Below, piece after piece: positions 25,886 to 34,343 of a stretch of DNA of 64,000 nt; within the stretch, counting starts at the first letter, position 1, and the number at the start of each line of letters is the position of its first letter. The notes under the pieces are model-generated. The model was not told the DNA's origin, made no database searches, and worked only from the letters and a program-made list of their open reading frames with translations. Where the stretch lies: assembly GCF_001305595.1 (NCBI RefSeq), contig NZ_CP012403.1:146501-210500 (forward strand), written 5' to 3'. Source of the DNA: Azospirillum thiophilum. Its GTDB lineage: Bacteria; Pseudomonadota; Alphaproteobacteria; Azospirillales; Azospirillaceae. Position numbers and translations under genes: made by a program.

Positions 25886-27232
25886 TTACGCCGGGAAGCA
25901 GACGGCTTGGATCAGTCGGTTGAGGATAGGGTCCGGGGGTTTCGCGATCTCCGCGTGATGGGCTGATACTGGAAAAGTCATTTCACGCCAGAGTTGGAGG
26001 CGTACGGCGGCGATGGCATCACTGAAGGTTGGCTCGTCTTTACGGTACCACGGCGCGGCCCTCGGTGTGATCGCTGCCCCCGCGGAGATGTCGTTGGCCC
26101 AGAGCGTGACCAGCGAGAACAGCCCGAGCAGGGCCGGAGTGGTGCGCGCGATAGCTTGGTCCGACCATTGCCGTTGGGTCTCAACCCCCAGATGTCGACG
26201 AACTTCGGCGAAAGTCACTTCGACGGCCCAGCGCCGAACGAACCAGCGTAGCACATCGAGCGGATCGGCCTGGAGATCGGTGCACAGAAAGCCCTGCGGC
26301 TCGAAGGCGCCCTGCACATCGCGCACCAGCACCCATCGGATCGGGACCTGTTTGCCGGGATGATACCATATGGCCGTGCCGGTGCTGATCTCCAGTTGGC
26401 GTTCCCCACCGCCATACCAGCCGTTCACCCGAACGCGGCACCAGGATGTGCCTGTATCCTTCAGGCGTTGGACAAGCGAGGGCAACCGGGTGCCCGACAC
26501 CCGAGGGCGTCCCTTCGTTCCCGGAATGCGTGGCGGGGCCGGTTCGAACAAGCGGGCATCCAGGCGCAAGCGCGTGACGACGGTGAGGTGGGCTCGTAGA
26601 TCACTGAGCAACTCGATGGCTGCGTAGCTGCTGTCGGCGACGACGATCAGCGGGCGACCAGGCGCCCAGCGCCTGACCTGGAGCAGAAGCTGCCGTGCCC
26701 AATCGGTAAGCTTCTTATGCCGACGTCGGGTATCCTGGGCAAACCGCTCCGAAGGTGCCAAAGCGCTGAGAAACGGCAGGGCCCAGACCCGTCCGGCCCA
26801 GGGGATCGGCACCAGCAGCATGACCACCATCCAGCGCAGGCCGCTGGCCTTGACGAAGTGACCATGGCTGGAGCGCACTGGGTCTCGATAGATGCCGCGC
26901 GCCTTGATCTTGGGACCCCAGCGCCGCTCGATCGTCTCGTCGATGCCGATGACCACCGGGCCTTGCGGCACGAAGGCGGCGATCAGGAGCGTGAACAGAT
27001 GCCGGGCGACAGCGAGGCTCGACCAGCGGTTCCGATTGAGAACGCGGTGGAAGTTGGCGAAGCTGCCGGTCTCGCGCTGTCCCATGATGCTCAACACGGC
27101 CGTCACGGTGCGTCGCCCAGGGGTGAGAAGCGCTCCGGCAACCAGCACCAGGACATGGCGCCAGGTCGGCCTAGTGAACAGCGCCGCAAAGGGCGCCATC
27201 CAGCGCTCAATGCTGTCTGGAACGGGAGACAT
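25886..27232 (-). CDS. IS701-family transposase
   Basis: A 448-residue DDE transposase starting MSPVPDSIERWMAPFAALF. Key parts are the N-terminal LVAGALLTPGRRTVTAVL block, the first Asp in VVIGIDETIERRWG, the second in LIVVADSSYAAIEL and the Glu in WAVEVTFAEVRRHLGVETQRQWSD, with the family Y/W residues around it. The frame is uninterrupted. A longer frame from 27364 exists but the family start is at 27232. Confidence 0.88.
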   Translation of the reverse strand: MSPVPDSIERWMAPFAALFTRPTWRHVLVLVAGALLTPGRRTVTAVLSIMGQRETGSFANFHRVLNRNRWSSLAVARHLFTLLIAAFVPQGPVVIGIDETIERRWGPKIKARGIYRDPVRSSHGHFVKASGLRWMVVMLLVPIPWAGRVWALPFLSALAPSERFAQDTRRRHKKLTDWARQLLLQVRRWAPGRPLIVVADSSYAAIELLSDLRAHLTVVTRLRLDARLFEPAPPRIPGTKGRPRVSGTRLPSLVQRLKDTGTSWCRVRVNGWYGGGERQLEISTGTAIWYHPGKQVPIRWVLVRDVQGAFEPQGFLCTDLQADPLDVLRWFVRRWAVEVTFAEVRRHLGVETQRQWSDQAIARTTPALLGLFSLVTLWANDISAGAAITPRAAPWYRKDEPTFSDAIAAVRLQLWREMTFPVSAHHAEIAKPPDPILNRLIQAVCFPA

Positions 27233-27290
27233 GACAGGGCTCCGCTGGTTGGAACCCTTGGGTAAACCCGACTGGAACGGGAGGATCACG

Positions 27291-27572
27291 ATGAGCGTGG
27301 ACGCCATGCTCGAGCGGATCGAGCGCTTCAATCGCACCCGAGGCGGCGGCGTGATCGTACGCAAGGTCGCCCGCGGTTACACGCTCCTCAGCGGGCACAA
27401 CGGTGCCCCCGTCGCGAGGTTTCGACCCACCGGTGACGGGGACAAAGTGAAGGTGCTCTGGTGGAACGGCGAAAGTTGGGGGGCGTCAGGCCCCTTCGGC
27501 GTCGCCACCATGCCGCTCGACAGAGCCCTCGACTACGTCGCCAATGACCCGGACTTCTGGATCAACGCCTGA
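27291..27572 (+). CDS. Small passenger gene within the IS701-type element
   Basis: A 93-residue protein starting with ATG at 27291 after a GGGAGGATC ribosome site. It begins MSVDAMLERIERFN and ends WINA; the middle (GYTLLSGHNGAPVARFRPTGDGDKVKVLWWNGESWGASGPFG) is a beta-rich, tryptophan-containing stretch. I do not recognise the family. It lies 58 bp from the divergent transposase start and ends 31 bp before the element's right end, so it moves with the element. Confidence 0.68.
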   Translation: MSVDAMLERIERFNRTRGGGVIVRKVARGYTLLSGHNGAPVARFRPTGDGDKVKVLWWNGESWGASGPFGVATMPLDRALDYVANDPDFWINA

Positions 27573-27722
27573 TCCCAGCATCGCGAAATTGGCCAAAGTC
27601 CAGCTTAGTCCCGGCTCGGGAACCAAGGCCGGGTTTGAGGGTTTGATCCAAGCACAGGCGTAGCGCAACCGGCTTCCGGCGACGTGACGTCCTTGGACAC
27701 AGGCCACAGAGGACCGACCACC

Positions 27723-27809
27723 ATGCTCAAGATTCTCGGCTGGGCCATTCTCATCATCTTCATTATCGGACTTCTGGTCGTCACCGGAATCCTGAAGCTG
27801 ATCTTCTGA
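27723..27809 (+). CDS. 28-residue membrane miniprotein
   Basis: A very short frame, ATG at 27723 and stop TGA at 27807-27809, encoding Met-Leu-Lys followed by one continuous hydrophobic helix (WAILIIFIIGLLVVTGIL) and KLIF. A GAGG site lies 10 bases upstream. The composition is far from random for this GC-rich DNA and it resembles small inner-membrane proteins. Function is unknown. Confidence 0.5.
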   Translation: MLKILGWAILIIFIIGLLVVTGILKLIF

Positions 27810-28170
27810 CACCCTGCCCTGCCCGGTTCGACCCCGCCCGGCTTGCAGGCCTCCGGCAGGGTTCGATCTGCAAGCAGACCTCCTATCGAAGCCGGCATAT
27901 GATCTTCGATCTATGATTTAGGCCTACACAGGACAGAAATTTAAGGACAGGACAAAACCTTGCCTTATGATAATGAAAGTATAGGATCTGTCGAGTACCC
28001 TGCGGTACCGTCACACCGCAACGCGGTGCCTAAGAGCGAGCCGAGGTTCGTCAGTGCGCATCGCAGGGAATACCATCGAAGATCATGGCGCATTCAAGCG
28101 CCCTCCGTTGCATCGGGCCTTTGTGGCTCGGACCTGCCGGAGCGGGCGCGGTGATGAACAAAGGACGACC
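27810..28170. other. Intergenic region before the phytochrome locus
   Basis: No gene is convincing. A relatively AT-rich part near 27900-27990 holds ACAGGACA twice (27928-27935 and 27947-27954), 19 bp apart, which would put two protein-binding sites on the same helix face and mark a promoter region. The open frame that continues upstream from the kinase has no ribosome site. Confidence 0.4.
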
Positions 28171-29856
28171 GTGACGCCTACAACCGGACCGGAACCGTGG
28201 CCCCAAATCATACCGCATGCTCTTGACCTCGATGCTTGCGCACGGGAACCCATACATATTCCCGGCAGCATCCAGCCTCATGGCCATCTTCTGGCAGTAG
28301 AGCCGGAAAGCCTCCGCCTCGTCCATGCCAGTGCACATGCAGGCAAGGTGCTGAACCGGCCGCTAGCCGACGCCTTCGGCCAGCCGATCGACCGGCTGAT
28401 CGATGCCGACACCATGCCATTGCTGCTCCGCGGCCTGCGTACTGCCCCGGCTGAGCCGATACAGATCGGCATTCTGCACCTGCCCGGCGGCAGCGACCAT
28501 CAAGCGATCGCCCATCGGTCCGACGCCCTGGCGATCTGGAATTGGAGGATCTCGCAAGCACCGGCGGAGGATGCCGACCACCGGATCCGGTCAAAGAGCA
28601 TTCAGGCCAGGCTGCTCGCCCATATGGCGGCATCGGAACGCTTCATCGACGGGCTGGCCGAGGACCAGGACGATCTGCTGGAGTTGGTGAATGCCGACGG
28701 TGCAGCCATCCTGTTCGACGGCAATTGTCGCCTGATCGGCCGCACCCCGCCTCAGCCGGTGGTCGAGGCCATCGCTGTCGAACTGGCCGGCCAGGGCATC
28801 AAGGATCTGTTCACCAGCCACCGGCTTCCGGCCGAGATGCGGGCCGCGGACGGAGCCGACGACACGGCCAGCGGCTTGCTGGCAATCTCCATCTCGCAGC
28901 TCCACCCCAGCTATCTCCTGTGGTTCCGCCCGGAATTGATCCGGTCGATCGACTGGGCCGGCGACCCCGCCAAGCCGGCCGACGCCAGCGGCCGGCTATC
29001 GCCGCGCAGCTCCTTCGAGATCTGGAAGGAGACTGTGCGCGGCCAGTCCCTGCCCTGGCGCCATGGCGAGGTCGAGGCGGCCGGCGACTTCCGCAACGCC
29101 ATCGTCAGCATCGTGCTGCGCAAGGCCGAGGAAATGGCCGCCCTCAACGAGGAACTGCGCCGCAGCAACGGCGAGCTGGCCGCCTTTTCCTATTCGGTGT
29201 CGCACGACCTGCGGGCCCCTTTCCGCCACGTCTCCAGCTATGCCGAGCTTCTGCGCTCCCGTGCCGTCGATAAGCTGGGCGAACGCGAGCGCCATTACCT
29301 GGACAGTATCATCGAAGCGGCAAGCTCGGCCGGAAGGCTAGTCGACGGCCTGCTGCATTTCTCGCAGTTGGCCCGTGCCCCGCTGGCACAGGTCGACGTC
29401 GACATCGGCCGGTTGGTCAAGGAGGTGCGCCACTTGCTGGAACCGGAACTGCGCGGCCACCGCGTGAGCTGGACCCTGCATCGCCTGCCGACGGTGACCG
29501 GCGACCCGACCATGATGCGTCTGGTCGTGCAGAATATGCTGTCCAACGCCATCAAATACTCGCGCGAGCGCAGCGTGCCGGAAATCGAGGTCGGCTGCCG
29601 CACCACCCCAAATACATACGAGATTTACGTGCGCGACAATGGCCGTGGCTTCGACATGGCCTATGCGGGCAAACTGTTCGGCGTCTTCCAGCGGTTGCAC
29701 CGCGAGGAGGAGTTCGAAGGCATCGGCATCGGTCTCGCCAATGTCCGACGCATCGTCGAACGCCACGGCGGACGGGTATGGGCCGAGAGCGAGCTCGGCC
29801 AGGGCGCAACCTTCCATTTTTCACTGCCGCGGCCCGACGCCGCCGAACCGAGGTAG
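28171..29856 (+). CDS. Phytochrome-like histidine kinase lacking the GAF domain (PAS-PHY-HisKA-HATPase)
   Basis: From the GTG at 28171 (AAGGACG site) it has 561 residues. The N-terminus has the bacteriophytochrome PAS motif CAREPIHIPGSIQPHG, with Cys23 where bilin attaches in bacterial phytochromes. The PAS ends near AIAHRSDALAIWNW and runs straight into a complete PHY domain (ADGAAILFDG, LLWFRPE, and the tongue SPRSSFEIWKETV). The intervening GAF domain, which forms the bilin pocket (PxSDIP motif), is absent. HisKA (SVSHDLRAPF, H345) and HATPase (NMLSNAIKYS, DNGRGFDM, GIGIGLANVRRI) are intact. An upstream ATG at 28054 would add 39 unrelated residues. Confidence 0.88.
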   Translation: MTPTTGPEPWPQIIPHALDLDACAREPIHIPGSIQPHGHLLAVEPESLRLVHASAHAGKVLNRPLADAFGQPIDRLIDADTMPLLLRGLRTAPAEPIQIGILHLPGGSDHQAIAHRSDALAIWNWRISQAPAEDADHRIRSKSIQARLLAHMAASERFIDGLAEDQDDLLELVNADGAAILFDGNCRLIGRTPPQPVVEAIAVELAGQGIKDLFTSHRLPAEMRAADGADDTASGLLAISISQLHPSYLLWFRPELIRSIDWAGDPAKPADASGRLSPRSSFEIWKETVRGQSLPWRHGEVEAAGDFRNAIVSIVLRKAEEMAALNEELRRSNGELAAFSYSVSHDLRAPFRHVSSYAELLRSRAVDKLGERERHYLDSIIEAASSAGRLVDGLLHFSQLARAPLAQVDVDIGRLVKEVRHLLEPELRGHRVSWTLHRLPTVTGDPTMMRLVVQNMLSNAIKYSRERSVPEIEVGCRTTPNTYEIYVRDNGRGFDMAYAGKLFGVFQRLHREEEFEGIGIGLANVRRIVERHGGRVWAESELGQGATFHFSLPRPDAAEPR

Positions 29857-29860
29857 CCCA

Positions 29861-30334
29861 ATGGCCGCGCTGAAACCGATCCTGCTGGTCGAGGACAACC
29901 CGAAGGATCTGGAGTTGACGCTGGAGGCCTTCGCCGAGGCGCAACTCGCCAACGACATCGTCGTCGCCCGCGACGGGGCGGAAGCGCTTTCCTATCTGTT
30001 CCATGAGGATGGTCAGGCGGTATCGAAGCCGACCGATCCGAAATTTCCCGCGGTCATCATCCTCGACATCAAGCTGCCAAAGGTCGATGGGATAGAGGTG
30101 CTGCAGCGCATCAAGGCCAGTGACGCCACCCGCGCCATCCCCGTCGTCATGCTGACCTCTTCAAAGGAAGAACAGGATCTGATCCGCAGCTACCGGCTGG
30201 GAGTGAACGCTTTTGTGGTGAAGCCGGTCGGCTTCAAGGAGTTCTTCGATGCGATCCGCGACATCGGCAGCTTCTGGGCGATCCTGAACGAGCCGCCGCC
30301 CGGCTGCCACCCCCGCAGACCACGCGGAATCTGA
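29861..30334 (+). CDS. Rcp1-like single-domain response regulator
   Basis: A 157-residue receiver domain: acidic pair in ILLVEDNPKDLELTLEAF, phospho-acceptor Asp in VIILDIKLPKVDG, Thr in VVMLTSSKEE and Lys in AFVVKPVGFKEF. The insert before the acceptor strand (LFHEDGQAVSKPTDPKFPAV) and the LELTLEAF helix are typical of the phytochrome-associated Rcp1 class. It begins 4 bp after the kinase stop, so it is the likely phosphate acceptor of that kinase. The TGATG overlap couples it to the next gene. Confidence 0.9.
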   Translation: MAALKPILLVEDNPKDLELTLEAFAEAQLANDIVVARDGAEALSYLFHEDGQAVSKPTDPKFPAVIILDIKLPKVDGIEVLQRIKASDATRAIPVVMLTSSKEEQDLIRSYRLGVNAFVVKPVGFKEFFDAIRDIGSFWAILNEPPPGCHPRRPRGI

Positions 30335-31845
30335 TGACCAACCGGATCGATCCTTCCGACTGCTCCGACAGCTTGGAGTGGTTGCCCGTCGGGCTCGGCC
30401 TGCCAATCCCCTGTCGCGTCCTCCTGCTGGAGGACAACGGCATGGACGCCGATCTCGTGCGCGAGCATCTTCTGATGATCGACGGCCATGATTTCGACAT
30501 CCAGCGCGTCGACACCAGACAGTCTTTCATCGACGCGGTCACCGAAGGCGGCCCCTATGACCTGATCCTGTCGGACTTCGACCTGCCGGATTTCGATGGA
30601 ATGTCGGCACTGGCCATCGCGCGTGACCGGCTGCCACGGGTGCCCTTCATCTTCGTGTCCGGCATGCTGGGCGAAGAGAACGCCATCGAGGCGCTGAAGA
30701 AAGGCGCCACCGACTATGTCGTCAAGCTGCGGATGGAGCGCCTGCAAGTTGTAGTCCGCCGCGCCCTGGTGGAGGCACGCGACCGCAATGAACTTGCCGA
30801 CAAGCGCAAGGCGCTGGCGGAGAGCGAGGCACGGCTGCGCTTCGCACTGGAAGCCGGGGGGCTGGGCTCGTGGGAGCTGACTTTGGCCACCGACCGGCTG
30901 CACGTCTCGGCGATCTGCGCTGCCAACCTGGGTCTGCCCGATCCTTCGGAAATCGCGACCTACGACATGCTGCTCGACCGTGTCCATCCCGACGACCGCG
31001 AGTATCAGCGGGCGATGGTGCGGCAAGCGGTGTCCACCGGCTCCGCTCTGGACATGGAATACCGCACGATCTGGCCGGACGGCAGCGTGCATTGGGTGCA
31101 GGTCCGCGGTCGTGGCGTGTATGACAGGGACGGCATCCCCACCGGGCTTGCCGGCGTCTCGCTCAATATAACCGCGCGCAAGAAGACAGAAGAGCGGCAG
31201 TTCCTGTTGCTCGAGGAATTGAACCATCGGGTGAAGAACACGCTTGCGATGGTGCAGTCGATCGCAAAGCAGACCCTGCGCGCCACCCCCTCGGCGGAGG
31301 TATTCCCGGACGCATTCCAGTCGCGGCTGCGGGCGCTGGCCCAGGCGCACGACCTGCTGACCCGCCGCCAATGGCAGGGCGCATCGCTGAGCGAGATCGC
31401 CGCCCTCACGCTGGAACCGCATGTCGATGCCGGCCGCGTGCGCGTCGGCGGGCCGCCGGTAAAGCTGGCGACCGGCGTCGCGGTGTCGCTGCACCTCGCC
31501 TTCCATGAGTTGGCGACCAACGCCGCGAAATACGGAGCCCTGTCGGACGAGAGTGGCCGCATTGATCTGATATGGGAAATCATGCGTGATGCAACGGCCG
31601 GCCGTTGCAATGGCGGTCACATCGGAGCGGGGATTCCCGAACCGGGCCAAGGGGCTCTGGTTCTGCGCTGGCGTGAAAGCGGCGGGCCGCCGGTGGTGCC
31701 GCCGACCCGCCGCGGCTTCGGCTCCCGCCTGATCGAGCGCGGCCTTGCCCATGAGTTGGAAGGCGATGTGGCTCTTGCCTTCGATCCTGCCGGCGTGCGA
31801 TGCCGGCTTGTGATTCCCCTGTCGTCGCGAGTAAGCCCACAGTGA
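30334..31845 (+). CDS. Hybrid REC-PAS-HWE histidine kinase
   Basis: A 503-residue protein. A receiver domain (about 25-150, Asp in LILSDFDLPDFDG) is followed by a PAS domain of the PAS_3 type (FALEAGGLGSWELTLATDRLHVSAI, RVHPDDREYQRAM, IWPDGSVHWVQVRG) and an HWE-type kinase: His in EELNHRVKNTLAMVQSIAKQTL, Asn box HELATNAAKYGALS, WRESGGPPV and GFGSRLIERGL. It probably receives phosphate or a conformational signal at its REC domain and passes it to the last gene of the cluster. Confidence 0.9.
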   Translation: MTNRIDPSDCSDSLEWLPVGLGLPIPCRVLLLEDNGMDADLVREHLLMIDGHDFDIQRVDTRQSFIDAVTEGGPYDLILSDFDLPDFDGMSALAIARDRLPRVPFIFVSGMLGEENAIEALKKGATDYVVKLRMERLQVVVRRALVEARDRNELADKRKALAESEARLRFALEAGGLGSWELTLATDRLHVSAICAANLGLPDPSEIATYDMLLDRVHPDDREYQRAMVRQAVSTGSALDMEYRTIWPDGSVHWVQVRGRGVYDRDGIPTGLAGVSLNITARKKTEERQFLLLEELNHRVKNTLAMVQSIAKQTLRATPSAEVFPDAFQSRLRALAQAHDLLTRRQWQGASLSEIAALTLEPHVDAGRVRVGGPPVKLATGVAVSLHLAFHELATNAAKYGALSDESGRIDLIWEIMRDATAGRCNGGHIGAGIPEPGQGALVLRWRESGGPPVVPPTRRGFGSRLIERGLAHELEGDVALAFDPAGVRCRLVIPLSSRVSPQ

Positions 31846-32216
31846 CCGCCGCCAACTTGACCGACCTCACCGTCCTGATTGTTGAGGACGAGCCGCTGAT
31901 CGCCATGAGTCTGGAAGACGTCCTGGTCGACCATGGGGTGATCTGCGTCGGCCCCGCTGGGTCGGTCGCCGCCGCACTGGAGATGATCGCAGACGGCGGT
32001 TTCGAGATCGCTCTACTGGACGTCAATCTGCGTGGCGAGCGGGTAGATGCGGTGGCGGACCGTCTGGCTGCCGCCGGCATTCCCTTCATCTTCACCACCG
32101 GCCACGGGGCGGAGGGGCTTCCCGACGCCCACCGCGCACGTCCGGTGATCGGCAAGCCATTCCGCGACCTCGACATCACCGAAGCACTGGCCCGCCACCG
32201 CCCGCACCGCCAATAG
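31842..32216 (+). CDS. Single-domain response regulator (HWE-kinase partner)
   Basis: A 124-residue receiver starting at a GTG that overlaps the preceding stop (GTGA). Acidic pair in VLIVEDEPLIAMSLEDVL, acceptor Asp in IALLDVNLRGE, Thr in FIFTTGHG and Lys in VIGKPF. This short form ending after KPF is common beside HWE/HisKA2 kinases. There is no output domain, so the signal must go on to another protein or act in a phosphorelay. Confidence 0.88.
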   Translation: MTAANLTDLTVLIVEDEPLIAMSLEDVLVDHGVICVGPAGSVAAALEMIADGGFEIALLDVNLRGERVDAVADRLAAAGIPFIFTTGHGAEGLPDAHRARPVIGKPFRDLDITEALARHRPHRQ

Positions 32217-32233
32217 GCCCTGACGCCGGTCCA

Positions 32234-32273
32234 TTGCCGCTTCGGGGAGGTTTCGGCCTTCCCGAAGCGGCAA
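32234..32273. terminator. Hairpin between convergent genes
   Basis: Perfect 13-bp arms TTGCCGCTTCGGG (32234-32246) and CCCGAAGCGGCAA (32261-32273) with a 14-base loop, 17 bp after the response regulator stop and 35 bp before the convergent copper chaperone stop. It has no T-run on either strand; position suggests a two-way terminator. Confidence 0.6.
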
Positions 32274-32308
32274 CTCCCGATTCCACGGCCCTATCCGCGG
32301 CGTTGCCT

Positions 32309-32839
32309 TTACTGCTTCTTTGCCTGATGGTCATGGCTCTGATGGCCAGCACCGGCCGCGGCGGCCCCCATGTGGTCTCCATGCTCCGGCTTGCTCTCGC
32401 CAGCAGCCTGGACGGCGACCTCGACCTCGACGTTGCCGGCCTTTTCAAAGCGCAGGATCAGGGGAAAGTTGCTGCCCTTGACCAGCGGCTGCTTCAGGCC
32501 GAGCAGCATGACATGCAACCCACCCGGCGCGAGCTTCACCGTCTCCCCCGGCGGGACGGCGATGGCGGGGACCTCACGCATCTTCATCACGCCGTTCTCG
32601 TTCAGGTGGGTGTGCAGTTCCGCCCTCTCGGCAACAGGGGTGGAGGCGGCGAGAAGACGATCCTCCGCCATGCCGCCGTTGGTCAGCGACAGATAGGCGC
32701 CGCCGTTGGGCGCCGCGATTGCCGTGGCGCGGGCCCAGGGATGGCCGATCTCGATCGGGCCGGCACGGTATTCGTGGGCAAGGACGCCACCGGCGCCAAG
32801 CAGGGTCAGGGCGGTGGCAATACCGAGGATGCGCTTCAT
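32309..32839 (-). CDS. Periplasmic copper chaperone of the PCu(A)C family
   Basis: A 176-residue protein with signal peptide (1-21, cut near GVLAHE). The copper(I) site is formed by His and Met residues in ELHTHLNENGVMKMREV (H76/H78, M85/M87) and GLHVMLLGL (H109, M111), with the 21-residue spacing between M87 and H109 that the family shows. A His-rich tail (HGDHMG...HQSHDH) could bind extra metal. Such proteins deliver copper to cytochrome oxidase. It is probably in one unit with the DUF2946 gene upstream. Confidence 0.9.
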   Translation of the reverse strand: MKRILGIATALTLLGAGGVLAHEYRAGPIEIGHPWARATAIAAPNGGAYLSLTNGGMAEDRLLAASTPVAERAELHTHLNENGVMKMREVPAIAVPPGETVKLAPGGLHVMLLGLKQPLVKGSNFPLILRFEKAGNVEVEVAVQAAGESKPEHGDHMGAAAAGAGHQSHDHQAKKQ

Positions 32840-33027
32840 CGAACTCTCCTAAAGACGGGAATGGAACGCAGGCCGTCGCCGTCATGGCGGACGACACCAT
32901 GGGGACCGGGACCATGCATGGGATAAGGAGGCATCGCTTGCCGTCCGGCGCGATCCGGGCTGGGATCGCGCAAGAAGTCACGCAACGCTTATGGACGTCA
33001 GAAAATCCGGACTTTGCGGAAGCGGGG

Positions 33028-33489
33028 TCAGGCCGGCAACGGCGGTGCGCGGGCCTGGAGGGTGGACAGGAACCAACCAACTGCGATCGGCCCGCCAGGC
33101 AATGGACGGGAATTCCCGCTTTCGACGATTGCAGGGCCAATGGACGTCGGCGGAGGCGGCAGCGCCAGCCCGGCGATCAGCGGACAGAGCGGACAATGGC
33201 CGGTGCCGGAGGGCATCGGCGTCGGCAAGTCGCCTGGGCCGCCGACGACCTCATTGGCGGTCTGACCGCCCGGCCCGGCCTTATTCACATCATAGTCGGC
33301 AGGATCGACCTGGATCGTCGTCAACCCGCCGGCCGAGCAGATCAACAGCGGAGTCGACTGGTCGGCGCGGACTGCGCCAGGGATCGGCGACATCCAGCCC
33401 CAAGCGATGACTTGCAGCAAAAGCGCAGCCATCCCGGCCACAAGGCCGAGCCTCCGCCCCCGCCACACTGTCCGCCGTCCGGACGCCAT
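33028..33489 (-). CDS. DUF2946-like protein, probably exported
   Basis: A 153-residue protein with a signal or anchor helix (RRLGLVAGMAALLLQVIAWGWMS, about 11-33) and a Cys-containing segment HCPLCPLIAGLALPPPP near 100, typical of DUF2946 proteins that occur with copper-handling genes. ICSAGGLTTIQVD is the other family stretch. The start at 33489 follows an AGGGAA site. The gap of 188 bp to the chaperone gene shows nothing else. Role unknown, probably copper-related. Confidence 0.68.
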   Translation of the reverse strand: MASGRRTVWRGRRLGLVAGMAALLLQVIAWGWMSPIPGAVRADQSTPLLICSAGGLTTIQVDPADYDVNKAGPGGQTANEVVGGPGDLPTPMPSGTGHCPLCPLIAGLALPPPPTSIGPAIVESGNSRPLPGGPIAVGWFLSTLQARAPPLPA

Positions 33490-33620
33490 GTTCCCTGTCG
33501 CCTTTGTCACCCACCGGATAACCCGGCCCGGCGCGCAAAATACCGCAGGCTGCGCAGCGGGACGAGCGGCAAATGCACCCACCGCCGTCGCAAGGTCCAA
33601 CCGCGGGTCAGGGGAGCAGG

Positions 33621-34343
33621 TCAGGCCAGCAGGCGGAAGACGGATTCCGGCCGGGACAGCAGGTTGCGGCGCAACGCCTCGACTGTGGCATCATCGCGCG
33701 CGGCGCGGGGAACCGCCACCGGCACGTCCGCAACCACCCGCCCGGGCGACGGCGCCAGCAGCAGAAGGCGATCGGCCAGCGCAAGGGCCTCGCGCAGATT
33801 GTGAGTAACCAGCAGCACGGTGGCCGGGCGCCGCTCCAGCAGTCCGGCAAGCAGGGCCCGCAGCTTCAGCGCCGTCGGCTCGTCCAGCGAGACGAAGGGT
33901 TCGTCCATCAGCAGTAAATCGGGTTGCACGACGAAGGCACGGGCGAGCGCCACCCGTCGCGCCATCCCCAGCGACAGTTGCGTCGGGAAGCGGTCGGCGC
34001 AATCTGACAACTCCAACGCCTCCAACATGGCATCGACGGCAGGCCCCTTACGTTGCGGACGAGGCAGGACCAGCGCCAGATTCTGCCGCACCGTGCGCCA
34101 GGGCAGCAGCCGCGGCTCCTGGAACACATAGCCCAACCGAACCGGGGAGCCGTCCAGCCGGGGCCCGACCTCAACCGACCCGTCATAGTCACGGTCCAGT
34201 CCGGCGACGATCCCAAGCGCCGTCGTCTTGCCGCAGCCGCTGGGGCCGACCAGCGCCACGACCTCCCCCGCCGCCGCGGCGATGGTCAGGCAGTGCAGGA
34301 CCTCGACCGCACCGAAGCGCTTGGAGCGGATTTCAAGCCTCAG
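33621..34343 (-). CDS. NitT/TauT-type ABC transporter ATPase (PQQ region)
   Basis: About 240 residues: Walker A GPSGCGKTT, Q-loop VFQEPRLLPW, signature LSLGMARRVALARA, Walker B LLLMDEPFVSLDE and the H-loop VTHN, as in SsuB/TauB. The family N-terminus (LRLEIRSKRFG) begins right at the end of the permease gene, but no ATG/GTG/TTG lies there; a CTG at 34343 would fit and a TTG at 34415 would add 24 unrelated residues. The start is therefore uncertain, and translation is likely coupled to the permease. Confidence 0.85.
   Translation of the reverse strand: MRLEIRSKRFGAVEVLHCLTIAAAAGEVVALVGPSGCGKTTALGIVAGLDRDYDGSVEVGPRLDGSPVRLGYVFQEPRLLPWRTVRQNLALVLPRPQRKGPAVDAMLEALELSDCADRFPTQLSLGMARRVALARAFVVQPDLLLMDEPFVSLDEPTALKLRALLAGLLERRPATVLLVTHNLREALALADRLLLLAPSPGRVVADVPVAVPRAARDDATVEALRRNLLSRPESVFRLLA

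Larger units (their letters stand above)
25871..27603 (-). mobile_element. IS701-type insertion sequence with a passenger gene
   Basis: The left end CTGGACTTTGCGCATTTACGC and reversed right end CTGGACTTTGGCCAATTTCGC match with small gaps. CTTAG flanks both sides (25866-25870 and 27604-27608), a target duplication consistent with the YTAR-type target of IS701 elements. Inside are a minus-strand transposase and, between its start and the right end, a divergent 93-codon gene. Confidence 0.78.
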
